Below are positions 5,922 to 6,255 of a stretch of DNA of 6,255 bases, piece by piece. The position numbers and the translations under genes are program-made. Origin of the DNA: Nitrospirota bacterium. Its GTDB lineage: Bacteria; Nitrospirota; Thermodesulfovibrionia; Thermodesulfovibrionales; Dissulfurispiraceae. The notes beneath the pieces were generated by a model. It was not told where the DNA came from. It did not search any database and worked only from the letters and a program-made list of their open reading frames with translations. Where the stretch lies: the NCBI GenBank assembly GCA_013349595.1, contig DUZI01000299.1, forward strand, positions 1-6,255, in the 5' to 3' direction. Numbering within the stretch: the first letter of the stretch is position 1; every line of letters starts with the position of its first letter.

Positions 5922-6255
5922 ATGATAAACAAAACTGAAAAAATATGGATGGATGGTGAGTTTGTAAATTGGGATGATGCTCAGGTCCATGTATTAACGC
6001 ACACACTCCATTACGGGCTTGGTGTATTTGAAGGAATAAGGTGTTATGAAACCCCTAAAGGTCCTGCTATTTTCAGGCTGAAAGAGCATGTTGAGAGGTT
6101 ATTTCAATCTGCTAAGATATTTCTAATAGACTTACCTTTTTCTCAAGATGAAATAAATGCGGCGATTATAGAAACTGTTAGGATTAATAAAATAAGAGAA
6201 TGCTACATAAGACCTATTGTATATATAGGCTATGGAGCAATGGGTTTATTCCCAA
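5922..6255 (+). CDS. ilvE: Branched-chain amino acid aminotransferase, N-terminal part (cut by window edge)
   Basis: PLP-dependent class IV aminotransferase that interconverts Leu, Ile and Val with their 2-oxo acids using glutamate; last step of branched-chain amino acid synthesis. The 111 visible codons align from the start with E. coli IlvE: EKIWMDGEFVNWDDAQVHV corresponds to its IWFNGE...VHV segment, followed by LHYGLGVFEGIRCY (29-42), FRLKEHVERLFQSAK and YIRPIVYIGYGAMGL (95-109). The PLP-binding lysine, expected near residue 160, is outside the window. The ATG at 5922 gives a family-typical N-terminus. An in-frame ATG at 5949 would cut into the first conserved strand and is less likely. 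No Shine-Dalgarno precedes the start; the upstream bases are CCTCCTCA. It lies 58 bp after the phosphorylase stop, with its own candidate promoter. Confidence 0.93.
   Translation, partial: MINKTEKIWMDGEFVNWDDAQVHVLTHTLHYGLGVFEGIRCYETPKGPAIFRLKEHVERLFQSAKIFLIDLPFSQDEINAAIIETVRINKIRECYIRPIVYIGYGAMGLFP

Overview
This AT-rich bacterial chromosomal window carries five protein-coding genes of core metabolism: fumarase, class II ribonucleotide reductase, dCMP deaminase, an MTAP/PNP-family phosphorylase and branched-chain aminotransferase. Two of them run off the window edges. Good Shine-Dalgarno sequences precede most genes. No rRNA, tRNA, phage gene or CRISPR array is seen. The gene content (single-chain class I fumarase, B12-dependent reductase, 6-oxopurine-type phosphorylase) suggests a free-living bacterium able to make or import cobalamin. 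Lineages such as Nitrospirota or Desulfobacterota are possible, but I cannot place the organism from sequence alone.

Layout. Positions 1-1448 (minus) hold the N-terminal ~480 residues of a class I, iron-sulfur fumarase. A 546-bp divergent intergenic region follows. It contains the fumarase promoter and leader, one copy of a ~210-bp repeat (1543-1753), and the nrdJ promoter with two tandem sites resembling NrdR boxes. Positions 1995-4244 (plus) are nrdJ, and 4246-4686 (plus) are a dCMP deaminase one base downstream, clearly in the same transcript. A second, inverted copy of the repeat (4721-4928) follows. Positions 5066-5863 (plus) encode the phosphorylase. From 5922 to the window end is the N-terminal part of ilvE, which lacks a Shine-Dalgarno and may be read from a leaderless mRNA.

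How the genes work together. NrdJ makes deoxyribonucleotides, and the deaminase turns dCMP into dUMP, the thymidylate precursor, so the pair is a compact dNTP supply module. The putative NrdR boxes fit this, since NrdR is the general bacterial repressor of ribonucleotide reductase genes. Fumarase belongs to the TCA cycle. The phosphorylase recycles purine (thio)nucleosides, and IlvE makes Leu, Ile and Val.

The most unusual element is the pair of ~96% identical inverted repeats that exactly bracket the nrdJ-deaminase pair. Each copy has imperfect terminal inverted repeats and its own short AT-rich flanking direct repeat, as expected of a small non-autonomous transposable element (MITE-like). 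The arrangement could allow the 3-kb cassette to invert or to move as a unit.
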